The notes: a model not told the origin generated them from the sequence alone. A stretch of 64,000 nucleotides of DNA from Amorphochlora amoebiformis (GCA_054601695.1 BAAHQB010000074.1:620001-684000); one strand, 5' to 3'. Numbered from the stretch's first letter, positions 14,034-41,832 are shown. Numbers and translations are program-made.

Positions 14034-14662
14034 TATATATATATATATATTATATATATACATATATACATATATGAGTATATATATAGATATATTTCTT
14101 TAAATATGTGTGTAGATGGTCGGTTCCACGAGAAGCCACCAGAAAATGGAGGTGCAATGACAGCTCACTCTGATTTAGTCCCTAAAAACGGAATTAAGTT
14201 TACGAAAGATCAAAGGTTTAAGGAGAAGAGAACCGAAGGCCCGGAATGTGTTCTGGGGCATCAAGATCTAGTGACCACTGCCGCTAAGTTTGGGGTTGGT
14301 TCTCGTTTTGAGCCGGAAAAGGGAACGACTGGGGGTACATATCTTAGCCATGATTCTCCACTTCCAAAAGGTGTAAAGACCAGCGTCAAGTTTGGCAAAG
14401 CGAAGCGTGATCCTCCAGGATCTAAGAGCGAAACTTCTCCATTTTTCTGTCTTCCACACGATGATCTTATAGCCCCAGTTCCAAGATTTGTTCAGAATCC
14501 TCCACGTTTTTACTCAGAGTGGAAGTGTCCACACTGCTCGACCCAGAACAACGGGGTAAGAACTTTTTGAATATGACTCATTATAATTTAAGGCTGATTT
14601 GTATTCCAAACTAGGGATTGAAGTGTATCAAATGCAACAAGCCTATTTCTGGTGGAAGCTAG
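1869..14662 (+). CDS. Giant tandem-cassette repeat protein, 5' end outside window
   Basis: The gene is built from repeated four-exon cassettes, then a fused penultimate exon (14116-14555) and a last exon (14615-14662) ending in TAG. Each cassette has exon A (219 nt), B (202), C (42) and D (95), 558 nt or 186 codons in all, with splice phases 1-1, 1-2, 2-2 and 2-1, so all units join in frame. The 186 residues split into six subrepeats of about 31, each with KF-x-x-G-x-RF followed by G/A-H-x-DL. The C-terminus carries W-x-CPHC then CIKC, resembling a RanBP2-type or zinc-ribbon finger. I do not recognise the family. Periodic basic/aromatic repeats of this sort occur in filament- or microtubule-associated proteins, but that is only an analogy. 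Large introns are mostly TA microsatellite; the A-B intron is always short (53-62 nt) with a T run. The N-terminus lies left of the window. Confidence 0.85.
3310..3705. repeat. Compound (TA)n array block in repeat-gene intron
   Basis: This block fills most of the D-A intron between cassette units 1 and 2. It is broken only by short TGTG and AAAA interruptions, and is typical of the large introns of this gene. Confidence 0.9.
3744..4942 (+). repeat. Cassette unit 2
   Basis: Exons: A 3744-3962, B 4019-4220, C 4437-4478, D 4848-4942. All have standard lengths and are open. Exon D is the most divergent D in the array: IGE instead of KGE at its start, and YPKLDKG replacing APKFAKG. This suggests relaxed constraint. 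Exon B is the same as in unit 1 at protein level over the visible stretch. Confidence 0.87.
5169..5278 (+). pseudogene. Orphan decayed exon D copy
   Basis: Between units 2 and 3 lies a second D-like sequence, recognisable by the segments encoding NGFML, LTA and PK. It has frameshifts and lacks the first residues of D. It is followed by the D-type donor context (aagggtaattggg) but cannot be translated in the gene frame. It marks a partial or unequal duplication within the array. Confidence 0.65.
5588..7112 (+). repeat. Cassette unit 3
   Basis: Exons: A 5588-5806, B 5864-6065, C 6343-6384, D 7018-7112. All have canonical length and phase. Exon A reads [11 protein letters not shown] and B ends GGGTLMR. 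The C-D intron holds unique blocks (about 6440-6570 and 6710-6755) also present in units 1, 2 and 4, so the duplicated segment includes introns. Confidence 0.88.
7723..9181 (+). repeat. Cassette unit 4
   Basis: Exons: A 7723-7941, B 8000-8201, C 8491-8532, D 9087-9181. All are open. Exon A has MTAH where units 1-3 have MAAH. Exon B has GNLVAP and GKSDTEGG substitutions. The C exon donor is gttagt rather than the usual gtaagt. Its C-D intron retains the conserved block near 8960-9005. Confidence 0.88.
9520..10682 (+). repeat. Cassette unit 5
   Basis: Exons: A 9520-9738, B 9794-9995, C 10145-10186, D 10588-10682. All have canonical lengths. Exon B ends [10 protein letters not shown] and C reads KSTIKF. 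Its B-C intron has far less TA repeat than those of the units to its left. Confidence 0.88.
10982..12989 (+). repeat. Cassette unit 6 (most diverged intact unit)
   Basis: Exons: A 10982-11200, B 11263-11464, C 12643-12684, D 12895-12989. Reading is intact, but codons and residues differ most from units 1-4 ([10 protein letters not shown] in A, GAYLGH in B, HQDL in C, AEKPSSG in D). The B-C intron is about 1.2 kb of TA repeats. Divergence rises from left to right, which suggests the right-hand units are older and the left-hand ones newly copied. Confidence 0.88.
14116..14662 (+). CDS. Terminal exons of repeat protein with CxxC-CxxC finger
   Basis: The 440-nt exon (14116-14555) enters in phase 1 after tgtgtag. 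It encodes an A-type block and then, with no intron, a diverged B-type block (TYLSHDSP..., then [11 protein letters not shown]), so the A-B boundary that is spliced elsewhere is continuous here. It ends in [11 protein letters not shown]. After donor gtaag and a 59-nt intron, the last exon (14615-14662) adds CIKC and stops. The spacing W-x-C-x2-C-x9-C-x2-C, with N four residues after the second Cys, is close to but one residue shorter than a typical RanBP2 zinc finger. Confidence 0.85.
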
Positions 14663-15247
14663 CCTACAATATAGGATTGCAATGGCAAAAAAGGTGTACC
14701 TACTAGACCTACTAGCCTAGGCTAGTAGGTACTATCAGGAATTAAAATATCACGTATCAGGCTAGCTCTAGTGGCTATACATCAGTACATATGCGCGCGC
14801 CTAGGCCAATATCCTAGATGTAGCATATTCTAGTTGTTACTAGATTTACTAGTAATAAATTGTATCTAGTGTATAGTTCGTTTTATTACATAGTTACATA
14901 ATTTACGATGATGCATAAAATAGAATTAATCTAGTAATGCACATTTCTCTAGTCTAGCTAGTAGTCTAGTAGTTTCTACTATACTGGCTAGACGAGACTA
15001 ATACTCTCTAGACTCTAGATACTGGATGATTGGACTATTCTAGTACTTGAGTAGTAGAATTTAATACACTAATTAGCAATTATCTAGATTATAACTTGAC
15101 TTTCACTGGTAAAGCGAATAGTAACAAGACTTACAAGAGTAATTTAAATTTACCCGATTACGATTAATTTTAATTACAACACCAATCAACAAGCAACACG
15201 CCAGACACTGGGCTAAATTTTGCTATATATTGCTCTTGGTTGTGTAT
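14663..15247. other. CTAG-rich convergent intergenic spacer
   Basis: This spacer lies between the stop of the + repeat-protein gene and the stop of the - strand exon at 15248. It has no coding signal and, unlike most of the window, almost no TA array. From about 14695 to 15100 it contains more than 20 CTAG tetranucleotides, often overlapping as tagtctagctag. Confidence 0.6.
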
Positions 15248-15656
15248 TCAGGTCGGGGGGATGTCATCGAATATTCCTCGTAAAAACCACTTGACGTCAT
15301 TTGCTACCCTGGGTCCCATGTAAACTCCAAATCCAGCAGGAAATACCCATAACCATGGATTGTTTGCCATTATCCCCTTGGACTGATGGGTTACATAATG
15401 CATAGATGTAAACACATATACAACATTTATATTCATATACGATACACAAAAAATATAATAGTACTTACGTACCCATTAATTTTGCAATTTCAAAGTTGTG
15501 TTCATTTGCATTTGAGTAAATATAATACATATATATGTTAAATATACATATATCTATAATATATATATATATGTATATTTACATATATATATATATACAT
15601 ATATGTAGATGTGGTATACATGAGACATGGACAAGAGGGAAAGAGACAGATATGCC

Positions 15657-15698
<42 letters not shown>

Positions 15699-15706
15699 TA
15701 TATACG

Positions 15707-15761
<55 letters not shown>

Positions 15762-16254
15762 TAGATAGATATGTATCTAGATTTATATTTATATGTGTGT
15801 GTGTATGTGTGTATATGTAGTTGTATATAAACATACACATACCTGGATATATACATACATATATATATATATATTTATATTTTATATATTAATACACACA
15901 CACACATATGTATATATACATATATATATATGTATAAATGAGGAAGTCATCCATGCAACCTCATTATCATCCTCCTCAGATTTTGGCGCTGGTGTTGGAG
16001 CCAGCGTTGGAGCTTTGGTAGGGGGCGGTGTAGTCGCGATAGCTTTTTCTTGAATGATACGCTTAGCCACACCTACTCAATATCCAGACGCAATATTTTA
16101 TTTCAAGTGCAACTTTTCTGTTCTGTTTCTGATCTCACCGGTTGGGGCTGTATCTGGGGTTCGAGTGGACGATCGAAACGAGAGCTCAGTCTCGGGGGGG
16201 GTAGGGACTTGCTTGAGGTGGGAAGGGGGAGACGGAGCAACATCGTCGTCATCA
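15248..16254 (-). CDS. C-terminal exons: Pro-rich acidic segment plus hydrophobic C-terminus
   Basis: Three phase-consistent - strand exons: 16139-16254 (enters phase 2, leaves phase 1), 15960-16072 (1 to 0) and 15382-15248 (0 to stop TGA). The first two encode an Asp-rich, Pro/Thr/Ala-rich low-complexity segment with a basic VAKRIIQEK island between. The last encodes [17 protein letters not shown], a hydrophobic stretch that could be membrane-associated, then a polar tail ending DDIPPT. They lie 3' of the septin core on the same strand with no other gene between, so they may be its C-terminus. I could not close the phase chain from 18292 to 16254, so a separate small gene is possible. Confidence 0.55.
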
Positions 16255-16264
16255 CTGGGAGAAT

Positions 16265-16272
16265 TAAATAAC

Positions 16273-16320
<48 letters not shown>

Positions 16321-16391
16321 GTCTATTTAGGGTATGCGCATACATGTAAACATATATTTTCTCTCTCTGTCTCTCTCTGGATATACGTACA

Positions 16392-16426
<35 letters not shown>

Positions 16427-16655
16427 GTACATATAATATACATATATGGTATACTATATGTATTAATGTACATATTATATATACACATATGTACAGAAGT
16501 AATTCTTTTACATAAATATTGATATGATCTTATCTTTAGTACACCTACACAATACTTATACATTTGCTTTCATGTGTAAATATTATATATATATGTATAT
16601 ATATATATATAATATATGTATGGATATATACACTCTACTTAGCATCTGTTCTATG

Positions 16656-16686
<31 letters not shown>

Positions 16687-16691
16687 TGTAT

Positions 16692-16724
<33 letters not shown>

Positions 16725-17029
16725 TATAATACATATGTATTATATTTCATTCACACACACATTTTATACACACATACGGGTTACATACTACACATATGTA
16801 TTTAAGTATTTATTTATATATGACACACGCACACACACATATATATATATATTTTATATATTATTTGATATTACAGATTTGACAGGCTACGCGATCGCCA
16901 GCGAAGCAGAAGGAATCCAGCGAGCCCAACGCGAAGACAGTTAATGAGCACCTGAGAATAACAGTATGTCAAAAAACTTACTTACATGAATACCTTCGAA
17001 TCCCTTAGCCCAGAGAATGCATTATATAC

Positions 17030-17077
<48 letters not shown>

Positions 17078-17097
17078 AATAATATATAAAATATGTG

Positions 17098-17140
<43 letters not shown>

Positions 17141-17226
17141 TGGGTGTGTATTTTCAAATAGCGCTGAAATATGCATCTCTCTCCTCTACTCTCGTCTCTC
17201 TCTTACTCTCTCTCTCTCTATACATA

Positions 17227-17285
<59 letters not shown>

Positions 17286-17343
17286 GTACAATATAATATA
17301 CATATGCACAAGCATATATGTACATGCACTAAAATTGAACATT

Positions 17344-17395
<52 letters not shown>

Positions 17396-17632
17396 GCGAG
17401 TGCGGTCGGCATTTGCGTACTGTGCTCCAAAGAAGACGTGCGGAAAATTCGTACACATAACACCCCCCAAAAAGAAACAATAGCCATAAAAAACAAAAAG
17501 ATAAACATTAGGAGGCTCGATATAATGCTCGATATAATGCTGCATCCTCCCAACAGACAAGAATAACTTCGAAGAGAAAAATGAACAAATCTCCATTCCA
17601 ACCAACACAATATAATATATATATATATATCT

Positions 17633-17665
<33 letters not shown>

Positions 17666-17688
17666 CACATACACATCATATATATATT

Positions 17689-17748
<60 letters not shown>

Positions 17749-17902
17749 CATAATATGAGGAAAAATCTCTCTGTATGATATATAATATATAACATAATAG
17801 AAAAAAATATGCGTATATATTTGTATGAAAACGTATAAATATACTTATTCGTGTATACATATTATATTATATTATATTATATATATATATATATATTATT
17901 AT

Positions 17903-17945
<43 letters not shown>

Positions 17946-18291
17946 TATACATACATATACTCATAAGGCCGTCAAAAATATTCCAACCCATACCAACAGA
18001 AAAGGATAGTATGCATACGAACAAAAAGGAAAAAGACGGACTTTGCCGCCACCAAACTCGGTTGTTTTCCCCCCCTCCACCCGCGTCACACCCAGAGGGG
18101 GAGGATTACGCCGCGCCGGCTGCGGCTGCGAGCGCCGTGACGTGATATGATGTCGTGTTTTCGGGTTAGAATTTATATGCATACATGTTCGGATGTGTGT
18201 GTGTTGTGCTTGTGTACATGTTGGGGTGAACGTTGTCGACCGGGATAGTGTTCGATGTGAGGGTTCGGGTATGTGAGTGGATCGTACACAC
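16265..18291 (-). other. Unresolved islands between septin core and 3' exons
   Basis: The stretch is mostly TA repeat, with islands at 16870-17015, 17393-17600 and 17960-18160. Candidate - strand exons are 18081-18125 (phase 0 to 0, PQPARRNPPPLG) and a short one ending at 17393 with a gtatat donor. The island at 16876-16945 can be read on either strand: + has an acceptor and stop, - has acceptor ttattctcag. Splice sites alone do not decide. None is firm enough to call a gene. Confidence 0.3.
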
Positions 18292-21175
<2,884 letters not shown>

Positions 21176-21693
21176 GATGAATCGCGGTCTGGCTCCGCGG
21201 ACATCTGATATTTGGGCAGTGGCGGTTAGAATCTGTGCGTGTCTTCAAAGCTGAATGCGAGCCCCGAGAGTCTGTCCAAGTCTATTAAAACGTACATGAG
21301 CCATAAGAACTTACCTTGAATATTACACTACAGCTTAGTATAGCTGTAATAACCGTGACGCCCCATACTGGCCGAGCAAATCGGCCTTTCATGAGAGCAC
21401 TGCCCCCCCCTTACGCGCCGTTTATTGCCGAAAAGATTAATTCGGTGGTCAAATCTCTCAGCGTTTTATTATTAACGATTTATAAATACTGTAATAATTC
21501 GGTCTGGTGGAAAAGATCCTCCATGCAGGTGCGACATTGCTTGTGAGCTCGTACATGCGTGGAAGTCGCCGGGGAAGGGCTTGTAAAATACCCATTTTAA
21601 TGAAAAAACGCATATATGCGGCTGTAGGCGAATTAGTGGAGGCTAAACGTCGCAGATCGCCTGAAGAATTCTGGAAAACAGTCCCCCTCAAGC
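21176..21693. promoter_or_regulatory. Divergent promoter spacer, septin / B56
   Basis: About 518 bp of base-balanced sequence without TA arrays separates the two divergent start codons, so both promoters should lie here. Several open frames cross it (for instance one ending at the exon 1 donor 21738), but they are in a frame that cannot join exon 2 of B56. I see no unambiguous TATA box for the B56 side. Confidence 0.5.
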
Positions 21694-23997
21694 ATGGCCT
21701 TAAAAACGTTCAAGAAATTGATGAAATTTCCCAAGAAGGTATGTAAACGTAGTATGTAACGCACTCGAAATTACAGGCGGTGTGTATTTTGCAGGGCGGG
21801 CCCGGTAGGAAAGAGCCGGGGAAGGGAAAACGGCCTTCTAAAAGTATAAAATCTGATGGCAAAACTAGCGTCGGCCGAACAGACACAAATTCGGTGAAAA
21901 GATGACGATGTCATATTTTTTTCATCTCACTTTCGACTCATCATCAGGCTCCTATGACTATGAAGGATCTTCTCAACAATCCAAGCCCGACGTTTCAAGA
22001 GACCCCACAAACAGGGCGCGTGCGTCTCTTCATCGACAAGCTGAAGCTGTGCTGCGTGATGTTCGATTGGACGAACGAGGCCAACCAAACTGACTCCAGG
22101 GGGATTGAAATCAAGAGACAGATATTGCTTGAACTTGTTGACTTCGTAGGGAAGTCAAAGGCAGTATTCTCAGAGCACGTGGTAGTAGAGATTATGAAGA
22201 TGGTGAAGACTAATCTGTTCAGAACCCTTCCTCCCAAGGTGATTCCATATCAAGAGATTCAAGATATCCGAGAAGTATCTTGAGCTTACCACCATTCCCT
22301 AGGTACACCAGAGCATGATTGACCCCGAGGAGGAGGAGCCTGTCTTTGAGGCTGCATGGCCGCACCTTCAAATCGTTTATGAGTTCTTCCTACGGTTCAT
22401 CGTATCTGGAGACCTAGACGTCAGATTGATGAGGAAATTTATCACCATTGATTTCGTGAACAAGCTCTTGGACCTCTTCGACTCCGAGGACCCTCGGGAA
22501 CGGGACTACCTGAAGACCATCCTCCACAGAATATATGCCAAATTCATGATGCTGAGAGGTTTAAACTCAAACGTCACTGCTCTTTCTCTCTTCCACCTTA
22601 CTACGATGCTAGTATCTGATTCATCTATTGTGTGACAGCTTTCATTCGCAAGTCAATCAATACGACGTTCTACAACTTCATATACCGAACCGAGCGTCAC
22701 AACGGAGTTGCAGAACTTCTCGAGATCTTAGGTGAGTACAACCACGCTGAAAAGAGATTTTTACACCTCAATCTGGTGTTTTCAGGGAGTATCATCAACG
22801 GATTTGCTCTGCCTTTAAAAGAAGAGCACAAGCAGTTCTTCAAGACAGCATTGATTCCTATGCACAAAGTGAAGCCCTTACATGTTTTCCATCGACAGCT
22901 CTCATACTGCGTCACTCAATTCGTCGATAAAGACCATACGCTTGCCGTCGACGCTATCTGTGGTATGGATAACGGAATACCTCATTAGTTAGACCTTATC
23001 CGATGACAAAATAATATCAGGTCTCATGAAATTCTGGCCAGTTCTCAATAGCAGCAAGGAACTTCTCTTCCTGAACGAATTAGAGGAGATTCTTGAGCTT
23101 ACCCAGCCAGAGGAGTTCGAGATCGTTTACAAACCTCTGTTCACGAGACTTGGCAAAGCTATCGGAAGTCACCACTTCCAGGTACCGCCCTTATATTTGC
23201 CATAAGAAAGTATGCTCATAAATTCTCATCAGATCGCGGAACGTGCCCTCTTCTTCTGGCATAACGAGTATATATCCAGCCTCATTGCCGATTATCGGAA
23301 GGATATTCTTCCAGTTATATTCCCAGGTGAATCTCACCAACCTAATCACCTCCATCCCCAGTTTTTGCGCGAAATCTCCTGCTTTTGCCCTGGCCTCGTT
23401 CCGTCTCCGTCTCCATAGGCACATAACATAGCCTATGCTTAGATATTTATTAATACAAATCTCATTTACTACATCATATCACATGATATACCAAAATCAT
23501 ATTTAAATTGTATGAATATATATATATGTATATATTATATTATGTGTATATGTGTGTGTATATATATATATATATGTATGTATTACATATACATATATAT
23601 ATATGTTTGTATATATGTTTATATATATATATATGTGTATATATATCTGTAAATATATATATATATATATATATAATATATATATAAATATATATGTGTG
23701 TATATATATATATATATGTATGTATATATACATGTAAATTTATATATATATATATATGTATATGTATGTATATATATGTATATATGTGTAGTTAATATAT
23801 TACTCTAGTTCTACATAATGTGTACAAAATATGTTACATATATTCAATAAACATTTATATAAAGCCTTCATAGAGAAATAGTCATTGTAATATATAACAT
23901 GCACAGTATATAGTATATGTGTATATATATATATGTATTTATATATATTGCAATATATATAATATATGTGTATATATATATGTACACATATATTGCA

Positions 23998-24029
<32 letters not shown>

Positions 24030-24043
24030 TGCAATACACATAT

Positions 24044-24110
<67 letters not shown>

Positions 24111-24139
24111 AATATATTCATATATATACATATATAATA

Positions 24140-24187
<48 letters not shown>

Positions 24188-24670
24188 TATAAATATTACA
24201 TGACACATAATAATAAACGTATAATATGATATATTTAAATATAGGTAAAAATTCATAATGCGAATACCCTTCTCTTGTATTGTTTAATGCATATGAATAT
24301 GATATTAACGAATAATTGTATAATTAATTTATAAATAATTCCAATATGTAAATGAGGATGGATAGATATGCCATGTATTTATGAATATCCTTGTACTTAA
24401 CTGTCTGAATCTAAATCTTCAGCGCTCCATATCAACTCGCAAAGTCACTGGAACCAGACAGTGAGCACGTTGACTCTCAACGTGCTGAAAATTTTTGTAG
24501 ACATAGACTCACAACTCGTTGAAGAGGTAATAAGCACCCAGAACATGTGATATGTGTTTGCTGACTTCTAAAATTATCAGTGCTCAAAGATATACGAGTC
24601 CGAAATCCAGCAGAATGAAGCGAAGATGAAGCAGCGCAGCGAGAAGTGGTCAAGACTTATTAAGGGCTGA
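21694..24670 (+). CDS. Protein phosphatase 2A regulatory subunit B56 (B')
   Basis: Ten exons: 21694-21738, 21795-21893, 21948-22238, 22303-22558, 22639-22731, 22786-22962, 23021-23181, 23233-23326, 24423-24526, 24581-24670. They total 1410 nt, 469 residues, and all phases agree. The N-terminus [15 protein letters not shown] is basic and Ser/Lys-rich downstream, as in plant and animal B56. The HEAT-like core is unmistakable: [16 protein letters not shown], then the [12 protein letters not shown] and [10 protein letters not shown] segments, FWHNEY and the SHWN motif near the end. B56 subunits bind LxxIxE motifs and direct PP2A to substrates in mitosis, adhesion and signalling. The length suits a protein with a short tail. 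Eight introns are 50-80 nt; only the 1.1-kb intron before 24423 carries TA arrays. The start is chosen because it is the ATG whose exon joins in phase 0. Confidence 0.97.
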
Positions 24671-25644
24671 ATTGGATGGGCTAGTTAGATGATCTAGATT
24701 GTGCCGAGTGTGCCGAGCAATGGTGTGTTACATTCTTCATTGTCTAGATTATCTGCCCAGCACTGAAGAACGATTATGACCCAGATTTGCATAGACACGC
24801 ACACATGTAATTATTGTAATATTATCTACAACTGATATGTACACATAATACCCACAAAAACTAAGTTAGATGTACATATATTGATATAAATTCTAGAAAT
24901 TCTGAAATTGAAAAAAAAAACAAACCTAGACATTTCGATATATAAGGCCGGATTCTAAAATTATCTATATCGCCACAATCTAGACGTATACAATACAATG
25001 TTCAAGATGTTATCTAGGTTATGCTATGAAGCCGTATCTACTAGATCTAGGACCCTAGGTATGATCTTCCATCGACTAGATCGACCAGACATACTCTAGA
25101 TACTCCAGATACGTCTATCGATACTAAGACTAGTCTAAGAGGCTACGCATACGTACGCATTACTACGCAATATACTAGGTTAACTAGCTTCATCTAGAAC
25201 TTCATACAGTAGGTAACGGGTATCGAGATTATACTAGATTATACTAGTTATAGTCTACGTACGTATGTACGTATACGTACTACATGTAGACGTATTTTGA
25301 GTGTTCGTAAATTAATCGTAATGTTATACTGAGTTTTATGAATCGTAACAATCAATATTATGACAATGTCTAGAATATACATAGATGCCCGGAGACTATG
25401 TGTTATAATTACTGTAGCATACGTATCTAGCGTATTATACCGAATTTATACGTCGTCAGTGACTCGTCAGTCGTCACAGCCTCAACATGATCACATTGGT
25501 ATACGTACGTACCACGCAGGATCCACGCTTGCGGGTAGACTCTGGTATCAGTGACTATCTGTAATGCCATATTATGATGTATATTAGCACACACACACAC
25601 ACAAACACACACGTACATATACTGTTACTATAAATCAGTCTATA

Positions 25645-25694
<50 letters not shown>

Positions 25695-25892
25695 ATATAG
25701 TATTATACCAGTATATATATCATCATACACTATAATTGTATATATTATATGATTGCATGCGTGCATGTACGTACACCGTGGATTGTAATGTCGTCAGTGA
25801 TCCCATAAGATCTTAAGATACTGGCACATTGCGTACTCTCTGTATGTTCAGTGTTCACTAGTAGTATAAACAATCATAATATACACATACAT

Positions 25893-25946
<54 letters not shown>

Positions 25947-26015
25947 GTGTGTATATATACTAGATATATATATATATATATATACATATATATATACACT
26001 AGATACATATCTTAA

Positions 26016-26057
<42 letters not shown>

Positions 26058-26140
26058 TATAATATATACATATATATATATATATACTAGATATATATGG
26101 ATATGTGTTCAATTTTATACTAAGACTAGAACTAGTATAC

Positions 26141-26188
<48 letters not shown>

Positions 26189-26296
26189 CTAGTACATATA
26201 TATATATATACGTGTGTATACTAGATATATTATATAAATCAATATGTAATGTATCAGTGATTCAATATGTAACTCAAATATATATATATATTTATC

Positions 26297-26341
<45 letters not shown>

Positions 26342-26358
26342 TATATAGATACACACAT

Positions 26359-26455
<97 letters not shown>

Positions 26456-26816
26456 TGCACTATCGGAGCTCTCTACATGTTTACATGCAATTAATACACA
26501 TACCGAGGTATCTAGGGTAAGTGGTATGTAGTACGACTAGCCAACTGGTATTTCAATCAAAAAGCTCAAGGTATGCGCCCTCGCCGATTGGAACTACCAT
26601 GTCACGGACTCAAACTAGTCAAACACTCGGCGGTAGCTTTCAAGGGTGTGGCCAGAGGGCCGTGAGGTAAATTTAACTGTGATATGGCAGCTACGAAGCG
26701 ACGATGTCCATCCACGGTGGTTGTAGTAGCGCTACCTGGCTTCTGGTATGCCTAATCGATTGCTGGGGCAGGCCCCAGACCTGCGTATGTGTGTCATTGT
26801 ACAATATCCAGCATAC

Positions 26817-26863
<47 letters not shown>

Positions 26864-27181
26864 CACGTGCATTGAGTATGTGTTAATATATTACAACATA
26901 TATATATATATAATATATATATAACATATATAAATATATATGTATATATGGAGAAATATATGTATATATATATATATATGTACATGTATATATAATATAT
27001 ACATATATATACATACGTATATGCATATATATACATATATGTATATATATTTATATATATATATATATATATTTGTATTTGTATCTTCATGTTATATTAT
27101 ATATATATATATATATATACATATAATATATTTATATATATATATATATATACATATATAATATAAGATGAAGATACATAC

Positions 27182-27218
<37 letters not shown>

Positions 27219-27248
27219 TATATATATATACATATATTTATATTCATA

Positions 27249-27279
<31 letters not shown>

Positions 27280-27404
27280 GTATTTATATATATTAAATAT
27301 ATGAATATATACGTATATATAGGTATATAAAATATACATAATTGAGCGTGTATATATTACTGAAATTACATTTAAGAAACAATATATATATATATATAAT
27401 ACAT

Positions 27405-27440
<36 letters not shown>

Positions 27441-27507
27441 ATATATTGTGTATGTGTATACATTACTGTAATTTTTAGAAACCAACATACATGTATATAT
27501 ATATATA

Positions 27508-27552
<45 letters not shown>

Positions 27553-27737
27553 TTATATATATCCACACACACACACACACATATATATGTATGTATGTAT
27601 ATATGTATATATATATACATAAATTTTGGAATATGTGGATACCGAGAATCTGGGAGAGGGTCAGCACCTCACTCCCGGGTGATTTGGGCTCAGTAGGCTG
27701 GGAGGGTAGCTTCTCATTGGCCCCTATGATATCTCAC

Positions 27738-27803
<66 letters not shown>

Positions 27804-28017
27804 ATTGGCACCTATGCTGACCCTAACCCTAACCCTAACCTTAACCCTAACCCTATTCCTTACCCTAACCCTTACCCTAACCCTAACCTTAACCCTAACC
27901 CTAACTATCTCATTTAGATGTATATATATATATATATGTATGTATATATAAATGTATATAAATATACATATATATGTATACTTATATATATATATGTATA
28001 TATATAAATTATATATT

Positions 28018-28051
<34 letters not shown>

Positions 28052-28207
28052 CATATATATAAATATGTATATGTATATGTATGTATTTACATATTATATA
28101 TGTATATATATATACGACGAAAGTCTATCTACATATACTTTTATGCAATGTGCATTTGACACTTGGGAGCGTGTGGTGATTGGCAAATGTCATTTTGTAC
28201 GAAAGTG
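24671..28207. other. Convergent intergenic region, no gene found
   Basis: This region between the B56 stop and the RhoGAP stop has three parts. At about 24690-25300 the sequence is CTAG-rich, like the 14.7 kb spacer. From 25640 to 27790 are TA arrays with a base-balanced island at about 26457-26815 and a smaller one at about 27625-27735. At 27820-27905 is a telomere-like CCCTAA block. The 26.5 kb island has no open frame of note and no tRNA fold that I can see. Confidence 0.5.
27820..27905. repeat. Interstitial telomere-like repeat (CCCTAA)
   Basis: About thirteen CCCTAA-type units lie on the + strand with variants (CCTTAA, CCTATT, CCTTAC). The motif is the TTAGGG complement used by many eukaryotes. 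It lies in the convergent spacer and is flanked by TA arrays. Confidence 0.85.
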
Positions 28208-40432
<12,225 letters not shown>

Positions 40433-40550
40433 TCATATGCAGTATAAATTTGCGTTACGTGGCTTTCCCGATGCGTCTTTCATCATGTCGAACCACGCCT
40501 CCAAGACGTTATTAGCGCACTCTAATATATATATATATATATATATAATA

Positions 40551-40595
<45 letters not shown>

Positions 40596-40859
40596 ACAAA
40601 TATATATATATATATATACATATGTTTATGTACATACATATACATATATGTATATATATATGCACATATAGATATAGATATAGATATATATTACACATAT
40701 ATATATAAAATATATATATATACATATATATATATATATTAATATATATATGTATATACATATATATATATATATGTATATAGTTTGTATAAGTGATTTT
40801 ATGTATGCATACACAGATATAAATTCATATCTAAAAGTATTTACTATGCATAATATGCT

Positions 40860-40900
<41 letters not shown>

Positions 40901-40901
40901 C

Positions 40902-40932
<31 letters not shown>

Positions 40933-40956
40933 TATATTTATGCATTTACATATATT

Positions 40957-40987
<31 letters not shown>

Positions 40988-41450
40988 GATCCTCATCATC
41001 ATCATCATAACATCCGGACCCATACCCATCCTCATATTCCTCCTAACCCTAACCCTTCAGACCATTGGCTTGATCGATGCGGTGATGGAAAACCTGGAGT
41101 AAGAGTTAAGGTTACCTTCAGATTAGGGACATGCTAGTATGATAGACGGGAGTCCGGGCAAGGTATTTAGGGTCAGGGTTTGGGTTATAGGGTCCGTGTT
41201 AGGGTATAGGATGGTATTTAAATGAAATGACAACCTTTCCTTTCACCTCAGTCTCTGGGCGGGCTCCCTAAATTGAACGGTTAGGTTGGGCTAGCGGCAG
41301 GGTTGGATTTTTGAGGAGGGTTAGGGTTAAGGATATTACATAGGTCTGGGTTAAGGTTAAGGTTTGTATTTACGGATATTAGCGGATTGAGAAAAGGGAG
41401 GATATGCGCGAGCCATACTACCACCTGGGAATATGTAGATATAAACATAT

Positions 41451-41486
<36 letters not shown>

Positions 41487-41598
41487 CACATATATATGTA
41501 CATATATATATATACATATATATATACATATATATTTAAGAGTGTATGTATCTAATTAAGTTATATATTACATATGTGCATACATATTATATATATAC

Positions 41599-41660
<62 letters not shown>

Positions 41661-41720
41661 GTATGTATTTATATAATATACATGTACATATACATACATA
41701 TAACAATATACATATATTTT

Positions 41721-41768
<48 letters not shown>

Positions 41769-41796
41769 TGTGTACGTAAAAATGATAGTATATTTC

Positions 41797-41832
<36 letters not shown>

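Noticed and set aside
21507-21738. 77-residue frame at the start of B56
   Set aside because: It ends in phase 1 and runs into a stop in the next exon. The ATG at 21694 in another frame joins exon 2 in phase 0 and gives a typical B56 N-terminus.
40940-41137. Plus-strand exon-like segment [13 protein letters not shown] with acceptor and gtaaga donor
   Set aside because: The reverse strand of the same island completes the C2 phase chain (41093-41054). No partner exons were found on +.
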